Shown: in pieces, positions 38,317-46,082 of the stretch
Numbering within the stretch: the stretch's first letter is position 1
How the letters are laid out: each line of letters starts with the position of its first letter
Source: Neoaquamicrobium microcysteis
GTDB taxonomy: Bacteria > Pseudomonadota > Alphaproteobacteria > Rhizobiales > Rhizobiaceae
Assembly: GCF_008180155.1 (NCBI RefSeq)
Contig: NZ_VSZS01000066.1
Span: forward strand, 124,001 to 188,000
DNA: 64,000 bases
Direction of reading: 5' to 3'
The notes under the pieces: generated by a model
The model's input: the letters and a program-made list of their open reading frames with translations, nothing else
The model's database searches: none
Told to the model about the DNA's origin: nothing
Position numbers and translations under genes: made by a program

Positions 38317-38994
38317 TCAGTAACTGCCCCGCGAGAGACAGACGGCCGGTACGGTAAGGAGAATGATCCGCAGGTCGCCTGCAAGCGACCAGTTCTCGAT
38401 GTACTGGCGGTCGAAGGCGACGCGCGCCTCGTAGGACACGTCGCTGCGGCCGCTGACCTGCCACAGGCCGGTGAGGCCGGGACGGGACTTGAGGTAGCAA
38501 TCGGCGAACGGGCCGTAATGCTCGAGCTCGGCGTGAACCACGGGCCGCGGGCCCACGATGCTCATATCGCCCTGCAGGATGTTGAGAAGCTGTGGCAGCT
38601 CGTCGAGGCTGAGCTTGCGAAGCACGTGACCGACGCGGGTGACGCGCGGATCGTTCCGGAGCTTGCGCGTCGCGAGCCATTCATCGCGTGCGGCGGGGTT
38701 GTCACGCAGATGGGCCGCGAGAACTTCGTCGCCGTTTACCATCATGGTGCGGAACTTCAGGCAGGCAAAGCTGCGGCCGCCGCGCCCGATGCGGGCGTGA
38801 CCGTAGAAGGCCGGGCCGGGGTCCGTGATCTTCACCAGCGCGACCAGGAAGAGAAACAGCGGCAGCAGGGCGACGATGCCAAGGGAAGCGGCAACCACGT
38901 CGAACGCCCGCTTGAGCGTTCCACCCACCGGCGGCGTCCCATAGGACAACACCCTGGGGGAATCGAGATGTGCCGACTTCGCGAGATCACGCAT
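38317..38994 (-). CDS. exoY: Undecaprenyl-phosphate sugar phosphotransferase ExoY
   Basis: Starts the repeat unit by transferring galactose-1-phosphate (in succinoglycan) to undecaprenyl phosphate. 225 residues from ATG at 38994 (MRDLAKSAHL), almost the same length as ExoY of Sinorhizobium. One membrane anchor (AFDVVAASLGIVALLPLFLFLVALV), then the sugar-transferase domain: FYGHARIGRGGRSFACLKFRTM, RKLSLDELPQLLNILQGDMS, IVGPRPVV, SRPGLTGLWQVSGR. The C-terminus CLSRGSY is identical to ExoY as I remember it. An open upstream extension (ATG 39060) is less likely. Confidence 0.94.
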   Translation of the reverse strand: MRDLAKSAHLDSPRVLSYGTPPVGGTLKRAFDVVAASLGIVALLPLFLFLVALVKITDPGPAFYGHARIGRGGRSFACLKFRTMMVNGDEVLAAHLRDNPAARDEWLATRKLRNDPRVTRVGHVLRKLSLDELPQLLNILQGDMSIVGPRPVVHAELEHYGPFADCYLKSRPGLTGLWQVSGRSDVSYEARVAFDRQYIENWSLAGDLRIILLTVPAVCLSRGSY

Positions 38995-39590
38995 TGAACG
39001 ACCTATCCGAAGAACAATCCAATACGGCGACGATAGCATTCTAATGGTGCGTTGCAACATAATATTATCAAAAAATCATGAAAGATTTTTTCTTACCGTG
39101 ATCGAAACAATACTGTGATATTGCGCAATACATGTGCAAATTGACCAATTATTGTACATCGACTGTGTGTCATGTGAGTGACGGCCGTGGATGTGCTCAA
39201 TTTTCGATCTCCGCTGCCTTCATCGTTTCTCAAGAGCTCGCTGCTATGAGGGGCGGGCGAGGGGAATTTGCGTAGCATGCGTAACGGGTTATCCCATTGT
39301 CGGGCGGGCCGATGGACGGTGGCGAAAGCGCAGGCAGATGCGCCTGAAGCCGCAGTCGCGACAGCGTTCTGGTTGCATTGCAGCAAAGTGCCGCCGTGTG
39401 GGGCTGAGAGCCGGCACGTCTTGCGGGAAACCGCCGCTGGATTTATCCTACCTTTTGCCGGCATAGCGCGCAGTGCGGCGCGACGCGGGCGAGGAGGTCT
39501 GGTTTCGCAAACGCGTTCACGCGCGCTGCGATGCCGGGGAGGAAGTGAATTGATCGCAGGAGCCTGGGTCACCTCTGAGGAGCGGGTCGC
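38995..39590. promoter_or_regulatory. Divergent control region between exoY and exoX
   Basis: 596 bp. The exoY-proximal 250 bp are AT-rich and hold the perfect palindrome TATTGCGCAATA (39119-39130), with TGTGCAAATTG directly beyond. GTTGCATTGCAGCA (39372-39385) is the reverse complement of the 14-bp word found before exoK. The exoX-proximal part is GC-rich. A frame ending at 39594 overlaps the exoX start but resembles nothing I know and is not called. Confidence 0.55.
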
Positions 39591-39851
39591 ATGAGCCTGC
39601 CCAAATTCATAGTGGGATCGCTGCTGGCGATCGCCATCGTTCTGGTGTGGTCGCTGGCAGACGGGGCCGGCATCGGAACCATCCTGCTGCGCCTGGTCGT
39701 CAGTGTCGTGCTGGTGCAGGTGGGCTATGCGATCTTCATCCTCGCGCTGGTAGCGATGCGCCCCGGCAATACGCCGCGCAAGAAAGAGGCGAAGGAAACC
39801 GTCAGCGGGCCGACGATCAGCCATGGCAAGCAAAGACCGTCGTCGCATTAG
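39591..39851 (+). CDS. exoX: ExoX-like exopolysaccharide production repressor
   Basis: An 86-residue membrane protein with two hydrophobic helices (KFIVGSLLAIAIVLVWSLAD and LLRLVVSVVLVQVGYAIFILALVAM) and a basic tail. It matches the small ExoX/Psi family, which lowers exopolysaccharide synthesis post-translationally, apparently by acting on ExoY. It lies divergent from exoY, as in Sinorhizobium. ATG at 39591 is preceded by GAGGAG with an 8-nt spacer. Converges with the lasso exporter gene, 23 bp away. Confidence 0.85.
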   Translation: MSLPKFIVGSLLAIAIVLVWSLADGAGIGTILLRLVVSVVLVQVGYAIFILALVAMRPGNTPRKKEAKETVSGPTISHGKQRPSSH

Positions 39852-39874
39852 AGCCGGCATAGCATCCCAACCGC

Positions 39875-41740
39875 TCACGTCGAGGCCTGTTCTCCCGCCA
39901 GCAGCCGTGAAAGCTGGCTGTGGGGATCCTTGCTGAGCTTGTCGAAGCGTCCCGACTCCACAACGCGTCCATTCTCAATGGCGATCACCCGGTCGGCGAA
40001 CGAAATCATCGAGGGGCGGTGCGCGATGGTAAGGATCGTCATCCGGCCGCGCAGCGCCTTGATGGATTGCGCTATAACCGTCTGGTTCTGCCAGTCGATC
40101 GCGCTCGTCGCCTCGTCGAGGATGAGCAGCGCGGGCTTGCGCAGCAACGCGCGGGCAAGCGCGATGCGCTGACGCTCGCCACCCGAGAGCCGCGCACCCC
40201 GATCGCCGATCACGGTTTGCAGACCTTTGTCGAGACGCTCGACGAACGGTGCAGCCATCGCCAAGCGCAAGGCCTCCCACATCTCGTCCTCGCCTGCCTC
40301 GGGCGCAGCCAAACGAAGGTTTGCGGCGATTGTGTCGTGCAGCAGAAAAACGTCCTGCGACACGTAGGCGACATGCGCGCGCCACGCGCGCATCAAGGAC
40401 TGATCGAGCGGCCGGCCGTCGATCTCGATCGCCCCCGAGGCCGGCTCGATCAGCCCCATGAGCAGGTCGGCTATGGTGCTCTTGCCGGAACCGGAGGGCC
40501 CGATAAGGGCAGTGATGCCGTTAGCCGGCATCGAGAAGGTGACGCCCTCGATAGCAGGACGTCTTGCGGAGGCGTCGTAACCGAAAGTCAGGTCGCGGAC
40601 CTTGATTTCCTTCTTAGGGTCGAAGCGGGCGGCTTCATCGACGCCCGGCCGTCCTGCCGGCTCACGCGCGGCATCGAATTTAGCGCGGACGGCTTCGGTT
40701 GCGTGGAAGGCCGGCAGGTTCATGACGATCTGCTGCACATAGGTCTGCGTTTCCATGAAGCGCGGCGCGATACGCATGAAGACCAGCAGCAGGACGACGG
40801 TCTCGGCCAGCGATAGCCGGTAGATCATAAGCGCGACATAGACGACGATGCAGACGCTGACCGCGCTGGCGATCTGGAACAGGGCCGTCGCCACCGTGCT
40901 AAGCCCGACATAGCGAGCATTGTCGTTTCTGATGCGCGTCAGCGTGTTGCGCAGGCGATCGAAATAGAGTTCCTCGGCGTTCATGCTCTTGGCGAGCTTC
41001 AGGCCGTGCAGGAACTCCGAGACGATGCGGAACTGGTCCTTGCGGTTGGTCGTGATCGTGTGGCCGTGAAGCGCGGCGCGCCTGCGGAAGGGTCGCAGGG
41101 TTACGAAGATCACGCATCCTACGGCCATGGCGACAAGTGTCATCGGGACGGATATCAGCAGCGATATCAGGAGATATGCCGAGAGCAGGACGCCCACCTG
41201 TGCGAGCAGGATGAGATAGTAGGCTGCGCCCTGCACGCGCTCGATATCGCTGTTGAGAGCGTGCTCGACATCGGCCGAACGCATCGTGCCGAACACGCCC
41301 CATCGCGCGCGCCCGATGCTTTCGAACAGGCGCATGCGCACGCCGTTGACGAAGTCGTCCAGCAAGGCCGCCATGTAGACCGACTTGACGCGGTTGAAGC
41401 CAGCCTGGGCGATGACCAGCAGCAGGAGCGCGGCGAGCGCCACACCCAGCGGAAATTCCAGCGCCGGCGTGGTCCAGCCTGGGAGGTGGATCGACGGGAT
41501 ACGGACGGCGAAATCCGCCCCGCTGCCGGCGGCGGAATGCAGGATCGGGATCAACAGCAGGATGGAAAAGCCCTCGGTCAGGCTTGCCAGCACGAGGAAG
41601 GCGATGGCTATGGCGATGCGCCGCCTGCCGTCGGCCAGCACGAAGCGGGCGAAGGCCGCGATGTCCCGCACCGAATAGGTCCCGGGCGGCGAGCTCTCGG
41701 TCGCCAGGGGCGGGGCTTCAGCGAGAGCTGCCTTGCCCAT
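39875..41740 (-). CDS. Lasso peptide ABC exporter (D protein; permease-ATPase fusion)
   Basis: A 621-residue half-transporter that should pump the finished lasso peptide out and give self-immunity. Six membrane helices (about 40-320) precede the ATPase domain: Walker A GPSGSGKST (414-422), Q-loop YVSQDVF, signature LSGGERQ (518-524), Walker B LLILDEA (538-544), H-loop AHRPS. No N-terminal C39 peptidase, consistent with a separate B2 leader protease. ATG at 41740 is 1 bp after the stop of the kinase gene. Last gene of the A-B1-B2-C-K-D operon. Confidence 0.92.
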   Translation of the reverse strand: MGKAALAEAPPLATESSPPGTYSVRDIAAFARFVLADGRRRIAIAIAFLVLASLTEGFSILLLIPILHSAAGSGADFAVRIPSIHLPGWTTPALEFPLGVALAALLLLVIAQAGFNRVKSVYMAALLDDFVNGVRMRLFESIGRARWGVFGTMRSADVEHALNSDIERVQGAAYYLILLAQVGVLLSAYLLISLLISVPMTLVAMAVGCVIFVTLRPFRRRAALHGHTITTNRKDQFRIVSEFLHGLKLAKSMNAEELYFDRLRNTLTRIRNDNARYVGLSTVATALFQIASAVSVCIVVYVALMIYRLSLAETVVLLLVFMRIAPRFMETQTYVQQIVMNLPAFHATEAVRAKFDAAREPAGRPGVDEAARFDPKKEIKVRDLTFGYDASARRPAIEGVTFSMPANGITALIGPSGSGKSTIADLLMGLIEPASGAIEIDGRPLDQSLMRAWRAHVAYVSQDVFLLHDTIAANLRLAAPEAGEDEMWEALRLAMAAPFVERLDKGLQTVIGDRGARLSGGERQRIALARALLRKPALLILDEATSAIDWQNQTVIAQSIKALRGRMTILTIAHRPSMISFADRVIAIENGRVVESGRFDKLSKDPHSQLSRLLAGEQAST

Positions 41741-41741
41741 C

Positions 41742-42722
41742 TCAGCTATCCGAGGCCAGGTCTTCGCGCACGAGCGCTGCGATTTCCGGCAGCCTGTCGA
41801 GGCCGTTCGGCACTGTCAGGCGGCGCATGCCGACAAGACCGGCGAGCCGGGCGCACTGGTCGAGGTGACGTGTCGCTTCGCTTCCCTGAAGCGCGTCACG
41901 ACCGAAGCGCGTCACATAGGAAAACTGCATCAGGCCGAGCAGGGACGCCTTTGCCGAAAGTGGCTCGACGGCCGCGGCCTCGCCGCGCTGAAGCAGATAA
42001 ATCCGACGGGCCGGAATGGGGGTCGTCGCGAAGGAAGACGGCACGCGATGCTGCCGCTTGAGGATTGCGGGATGCACCGACGGCTCCACGAACGCATCCG
42101 CGATGCGCACGGCCTGGGCGGCGTTCTCCGACAGCTTGAGCTGGGGAAAGCCGAGTTCGACGCGTGCGGCATTCCCCATATCTCTGGAGAGGACGACCAG
42201 ATCGTCGGTCAGCAGTGCGTGTCCAGCTTCGAGAAGAGCTGCCGCCGTGGTCGATTTGCCCGCGCCCTTGTCGCCGACGAAGATGGCGCAGCGGCCGCCG
42301 AGCGTCGTTGCGCTGGCGTGCAGGATCAGATGGCCACGTCGGTGAAGGAGCATGCCCAGGACCGGCCCGAGCAGCGGCAGCGCCAACAGCCGCTCATCGA
42401 CGCCGGGGGCGGGGTCGATCTCGATCAGTCCCGTTCCCACCACCCGGAAACGGCCGACCTGCTGCCACGAGAAATAGAGCTCTTCTTCCGAGAAGATGTG
42501 CATGTAGGAGACGGGATGCGGTTCGCGAGAGGGGATCGAGGCAAGCCTGATTTCGACGTCGGCTGCGGTGGCCGCGTTGCCCGAGGCCAGCATCAGTTCG
42601 GGCAGGGCGACCTGCGAAGCGATGTCGAGCCCGAAGGCGCGATAGCGCGCATGCGCCTCGAGTGTCTCATCGTATCGAGGCGGGCAGGCTTCGCCGCAGG
42701 CGGCTGTCGTGTGGATCGTCAT
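41742..42722 (-). CDS. HPr-kinase-like lasso peptide kinase (K protein)
   Basis: A 326-residue protein with the HPr kinase/phosphorylase core: HASATT (His135), Walker A GDKGAGKST (150-158), and the acidic LTDDLVVL (172-179). No HPr or PTS gene is near. Homologues in lasso clusters (the paeninodin kinase, as I recall) phosphorylate the side chain of the precursor's C-terminal serine. The precursor here does end in Ser. ATG at 42722 overlaps the stop of the C gene (ATGA), so it is part of the operon. Confidence 0.88.
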   Translation of the reverse strand: MTIHTTAACGEACPPRYDETLEAHARYRAFGLDIASQVALPELMLASGNAATAADVEIRLASIPSREPHPVSYMHIFSEEELYFSWQQVGRFRVVGTGLIEIDPAPGVDERLLALPLLGPVLGMLLHRRGHLILHASATTLGGRCAIFVGDKGAGKSTTAAALLEAGHALLTDDLVVLSRDMGNAARVELGFPQLKLSENAAQAVRIADAFVEPSVHPAILKRQHRVPSSFATTPIPARRIYLLQRGEAAAVEPLSAKASLLGLMQFSYVTRFGRDALQGSEATRHLDQCARLAGLVGMRRLTVPNGLDRLPEIAALVREDLASDS

Positions 42723-44602
42723 GCCATGACTCCCTGGCGGCGCAGCAGGCCAAGCCACATCGACAGGGATGCGGCGCGCCATACTGCCTGAACCTCGTCA
42801 AAGGGGGCGTTGTCTGGGTCGCGCAGCAGCCTTTCGCATGCAGCGCGGGCTGCGCCGATGTTGACGAACGGTGCGATGCTTTCGCTGTCGGCCCCGAATG
42901 TGCGCTCCAGCAGGGCGCGATGGTTGCGCACCATGCCGCCGGTGAGGTTCGGGCCGAAATTGACCTTGCTGTGCCGCCACTGCACCGCGGACGGCAGGAT
43001 GCCGCCCATCGCCTGTCGCAGGACGTAGCGCGTCCAACCGTCGTTCAGCTTGGCTTCGGCCGGCAGCGACAGGCAGAATTCGGCCAGCCGCTTGTCCCAG
43101 AAAGGATAGCGTTGCTCGATGCCGAAATGCGCGGCCGATTTGTCCAGCACCTCGAAGGCATGGGAGATGAGACCGCTGGTGAGTTTCCACCGGTGGGACA
43201 GCATCTCGCTTGAAAGCGCCACGCCCGGCATCCGCGCGAAGCGATGGGCGCGCTCGGCGAGGTTGGTCCTGCGGGCAAGGTCCGGATTGACGAGGCCGAG
43301 CGGGTCGGCCGTCTGCCGGCTGAGGCGGGAGACGAGGCGGCGTCGAGCGCGCTCCAGCCGCGCAACCGGGCCGTAGATCGTGAGCAGCCCCAGATATGTC
43401 TGGGTGGCGCTGGTGGCGTGAACCCGCGCGACGCCGCGCAATTCGCGCCATAGCGCCAGCCACCGGCCTTCTGCTGCAAGTTCGTGCAGCCGGCCGTAGC
43501 CATGGGAGACCACCTCGTCGCCGCCATGACCGTCCAGGAGGACGCGGACGCCATCGTTGCGCGCGGCCGAAAGAAGCTGGCGCGTTGCCGACAGGCCGGG
43601 GGCAAGGAAGGTGCTTTCCTGCTCATCCAGGATCGTCTCGAACTCGCGAAAGGGAGCATGCTCGACAAGCGGAATGAAGTTGGCAGCAAAACCACCCTGC
43701 GCCAGCACCGCGTCGATATAGGGACGCTCGTCCATCGACGAGCCGCGCTCGAAGACCATCGAATAGGACGGCAGCGCCTTCTGAGAGCCGACTGCCCGGA
43801 GATCGCGCGCGACACAGGCGATAGACGAGGAATCGAGACCGCCGCTGAGCATCGTCCCCAGCGCCTGGGTGCCGCGCATGCGCACCCGTACGGCTTCCGT
43901 GAAGAGATGCCTGAACTGTTCGATCGCGTCGGGGCCGGGGTTCGGCCGAGGCTCGATGCGATAGTATTGCCGGACGGCGAGGGTGCGGCCGTCCGTCGAA
44001 AGACAATGCCCCGCTGGAAGACGACGAAGCTGGGAATAGACGGTTGCCGCGCTGTCGTCCGGCATGCCAGCCAGCATCCCCGCCACATGGTCCTGGTCGA
44101 GGGTTGCGGTCACGCCCGTTGCCAGAAGCGACTTCATTTCGGACGCGAATACAAAACCGGACGGGCCGAGGTGGTAGTAGAAGGGCTTCACGCCGAATTG
44201 GTCGCGCGCGCAATAAAACTCGCGGCGGTCGCCGTCCCAAATGGCAAAGGCGAAATCGCCTTCCAGCCTTTCGGCGCAAGCCCTCTCCCAGCGCAGATAG
44301 GCGTAAAGTATCATCTCCGCGTCGCTCGCTTCGCGATCACGCATGCCCAGACGCGCCAACAATTCGTCGCGGTTGTCGAGCCGGCAGTCCGCCACCACGA
44401 CATAACGACCGGCGAAACGGACAAGCGGTCCGCCGGTCGTCTCAGCCGTGGTGTTGAGCCAGCAATGGCCGAGATGCGCCGCGCCTGACGACCAGGTTGC
44501 ACTGCCGTCGCGCGCGCGGTGCTTCATCGCCGCGACCATGCGATCGATGAGGGGGGCCGTCGTGGGCGCATTTGCTGGGAAAATGCCGGCGATCCCGCTC
44601 AT
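42719..44602 (-). CDS. Lasso macrolactam synthetase (C protein, asparagine synthetase-like)
   Basis: A 627-residue asparagine-synthetase homologue. In lasso synthesis it adenylates an Asp/Glu side chain and lets the core's N-terminal amine attack, closing the ring. The N-terminal Ntn domain starts MSGIAGIF: the catalytic Cys2 of true AsnB is Ser, so glutaminase activity should be lost, as expected when no ammonia is needed. The ATP-pyrophosphatase motif SGGLDSSS (253-260) and LLDGHGGDEV are intact. ATG at 44602, 8 bp after the B2 stop. Confidence 0.93.
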   Translation of the reverse strand: MSGIAGIFPANAPTTAPLIDRMVAAMKHRARDGSATWSSGAAHLGHCWLNTTAETTGGPLVRFAGRYVVVADCRLDNRDELLARLGMRDREASDAEMILYAYLRWERACAERLEGDFAFAIWDGDRREFYCARDQFGVKPFYYHLGPSGFVFASEMKSLLATGVTATLDQDHVAGMLAGMPDDSAATVYSQLRRLPAGHCLSTDGRTLAVRQYYRIEPRPNPGPDAIEQFRHLFTEAVRVRMRGTQALGTMLSGGLDSSSIACVARDLRAVGSQKALPSYSMVFERGSSMDERPYIDAVLAQGGFAANFIPLVEHAPFREFETILDEQESTFLAPGLSATRQLLSAARNDGVRVLLDGHGGDEVVSHGYGRLHELAAEGRWLALWRELRGVARVHATSATQTYLGLLTIYGPVARLERARRRLVSRLSRQTADPLGLVNPDLARRTNLAERAHRFARMPGVALSSEMLSHRWKLTSGLISHAFEVLDKSAAHFGIEQRYPFWDKRLAEFCLSLPAEAKLNDGWTRYVLRQAMGGILPSAVQWRHSKVNFGPNLTGGMVRNHRALLERTFGADSESIAPFVNIGAARAACERLLRDPDNAPFDEVQAVWRAASLSMWLGLLRRQGVMA

Positions 44603-44610
44603 GGTGCGTC

Positions 44611-45024
44611 TCAGCCGATGACGTGAAGCTGGTTGTAGCCGGCAAGCGAGCTAGCGCTGCCGCCCAGGACGATGCAGTCGCCGCTGACAAGCCAGGCGTG
44701 GGCGCGGATGCGGGCCAGCGAGCCGCGCTCCACGCCCAGATGAATCTGAGCCTTGTAGCCGTGGCGGGCCAGCAGATACTGGCCCGCCAGCGCCTGTGTC
44801 AGGCAGGTGGCTCCCGGAACGAGCCGCGCCGTCGCCGCGACGCCCCATGATACACGGCGAAGGATTTGCACGGGGGCAGGCCCGCCGACAGGCATAGCCG
44901 CGATGTGGTCGCTGACCACACGAAACCGGCCGAGGGTAAGGCCGCCGCGAATGACCGCCACGACTGCCAGGCAGTGGAGCAGGAAGAGGCGACGCCTGAA
45001 AGGGGGGATGCCCTCATCCTGCAT
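44611..45024 (-). CDS. Lasso leader peptidase B2 (transglutaminase-like cysteine protease)
   Basis: A 137-residue protein that removes the precursor's leader. It shows the B2 family core PGATCLTQALAGQYLLARHGYKAQ split by usual spacing, then ARIRAHAWLVSGDCIVLGG. The presumed catalytic residues are Cys74, His109 and probably Asp116. The size fits a stand-alone B2 paired with a separate B1. Start ATG at 45024 overlaps the 3' end of B1 by 11 bp; a longer upstream frame is a shadow of B1. Confidence 0.92.
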   Translation of the reverse strand: MQDEGIPPFRRRLFLLHCLAVVAVIRGGLTLGRFRVVSDHIAAMPVGGPAPVQILRRVSWGVAATARLVPGATCLTQALAGQYLLARHGYKAQIHLGVERGSLARIRAHAWLVSGDCIVLGGSASSLAGYNQLHVIG

Positions 45025-45310
45025 GTTCGGCCTGCTCCCAACGGATGAGACCGGCGGTCTCCAGCCTCGAAAGCAGGGTCTGCACGTCGCTAACGCAGCG
45101 CGCCGGCTCCACATCGTAAGTCGCCGTTACCCGATCGACTATTTCCGAAACGGGCAAAGGCGTCCTTATCTGTTCCCAGATGAAGGCGCCAACATCGTTC
45201 AGGCTGAAATAGGTGTTTCCTGCGAGATCGAGCAGCGCAACGCCGCTTCCGAACTCGCATGCGACCACCTGAGGTGAAGAAACAACGGCATTCTTACTGG
45301 TACTCATCAT
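45014..45310 (-). CDS. Lasso B1 protein (PqqD-like RiPP recognition element)
   Basis: A 98-residue winged-helix PqqD-family protein that binds the leader peptide and presents it to B2 and C. Typical features: VALLDLAGNTYFSLNDVGAFIWEQI, then the helical tail IVDRVTATYDVEPARCVSDVQTLLSRLETAGLI. Two successive ATGs (45310 and 45307) can start it. It is separated from the precursor gene by 172 bp that hold a long perfect stem-loop. Confidence 0.92.
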   Translation of the reverse strand: MMSTSKNAVVSSPQVVACEFGSGVALLDLAGNTYFSLNDVGAFIWEQIRTPLPVSEIVDRVTATYDVEPARCVSDVQTLLSRLETAGLIRWEQAEHAG

Positions 45311-45381
45311 TTACATCACCAGGAACACGTTGCGCAGCGGTCAATGCCCACATCATCTTTTCTTCTTTTGCAGGCGATGGT

Positions 45382-45441
45382 GGGTGACGGAGATTTCGGG
45401 TTCAGTATTTCAGGAGAATTTCCGGATAAGCTCCGTCACCC
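45382..45441 (-). promoter_or_regulatory. Stem-loop between the lasso precursor and B1 genes
   Basis: GGGTGACGGAG (45382-45392) and CTCCGTCACCC (45431-45441) form a perfect 11-bp stem with a 38-nt loop, in the 172-bp gap between precursor A and B1. There is no U-tract after it on the minus strand, so it is probably an mRNA 3'-end stabiliser or attenuator that keeps precursor mRNA above enzyme mRNA. That role is inferred from the operon layout. Confidence 0.7.
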
Positions 45442-45482
45442 CTTAGGTTCGCCCCCTATTGATGGGAGCGGTCCCTGTCAGA

Positions 45483-45635
45483 TCACGAGAAGGTCAGATC
45501 GCCGAAAGGCGTACCCGTCGGGAAAGTCGCGTCGAGCGCAGTACCGGTCGAAGCGCCCTGAGTAATCTGCTCGATCGAACCATGAGCTTCGAGGTTCGGA
45601 GTCTCGTATTCTCTTTTCGGGGTGCTGGTTTTCAT
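45483..45635 (-). CDS. Lasso peptide precursor (A)
   Basis: A 50-residue precursor. Leader 1-26 carries the signature YxxPxLxxxGxxxxxTx exactly: Tyr10, Pro13, Leu15, Gly19, Thr25 (the -2 residue). Core 27-50 (24 residues) begins GASTGTALD, so Gly27 would be joined to the side chain of Asp35 in a 9-residue ring. The 15-residue tail starts ATFPTGTPF and ends GDLTFS. There is no cysteine, so a class II lasso peptide. The C-terminal Ser50 suits the nearby kinase. ATG at 45635 has GGAG 7 nt upstream; a longer upstream frame is rejected. No close relative of the core is known to me. Confidence 0.93.
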   Translation of the reverse strand: MKTSTPKREYETPNLEAHGSIEQITQGASTGTALDATFPTGTPFGDLTFS

Positions 45636-46082
45636 TTGCTCACTCCATTGTGTGGTGGGGCTACGGCAAGTTGTCTGCCGGCAGGCAATGCTGCGCTGCA
45701 ATAGCTGCATGGCCGCATTTAGCTGTCAAGCACCATTTACGTTTCGTTATCCATCTTGTACTTCATTTTGCGTGATTTCATCATGCGAGAATGAATAAAA
45801 TTCGATGTAAGACTCTTTCTTGGCTAAGGAGATGAAATTGCTTGTGGGCGCTAACTAACTGATTTTCCTAATATGAGGAAAAATTGTGCAGCGCAAAAAT
45901 TATGCACATGATGTACATTTGCGCATCATGCATAGTTTGCAGGCTAATGTTGAAGAAAAGACAAGTCATAAATGGTGTTCATCCTGTCGTTTATTGTATA
46001 GGCTGCAATTGTGGGTATCCGTTGCAGCGACCCTGCGCGGGAGCCGGGCGGCCGACGATCGGAGGCGAACAGGAAGAGCGAG
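45636..46082. promoter_or_regulatory. Divergent control region of the lasso operon and the nucleotidyltransferase-exoU pair
   Basis: 447 bp, AT-rich. For the minus strand, TTGACA (plus 45724-45729 as TGTCAA) and GCTATT (45700-45705) lie 18 bp apart, a plausible lasso-operon promoter. GCTGCA-type words overlap its -10 (45689-45710). On the plus-strand side, AATTGTGCAGCGC and TTATGCACATG (45893-45910) and CATGATG/CATCATG (45907-45930) form TGCA-rich inverted repeats. No supported gene lies inside. Confidence 0.5.

Noticed and set aside
39268-39594. 108-codon frame whose stop overlaps the exoX start
   Set aside because: The ATGA overlap is tempting, but the product is Arg/Ala-rich with no domain and no ribosome-binding site.
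39093-39878. 261-codon minus-strand frame covering exoX and the exoY leader
   Set aside because: Gln/His/Arg-rich, runs through an AT-rich promoter and opposite the well-supported exoX.
45483-45635. Alternative lasso core starting at the later Gly31
   Set aside because: Asp would be at position 5, too small a ring, and Thr would not be at -2; the Gly27 start satisfies both rules.
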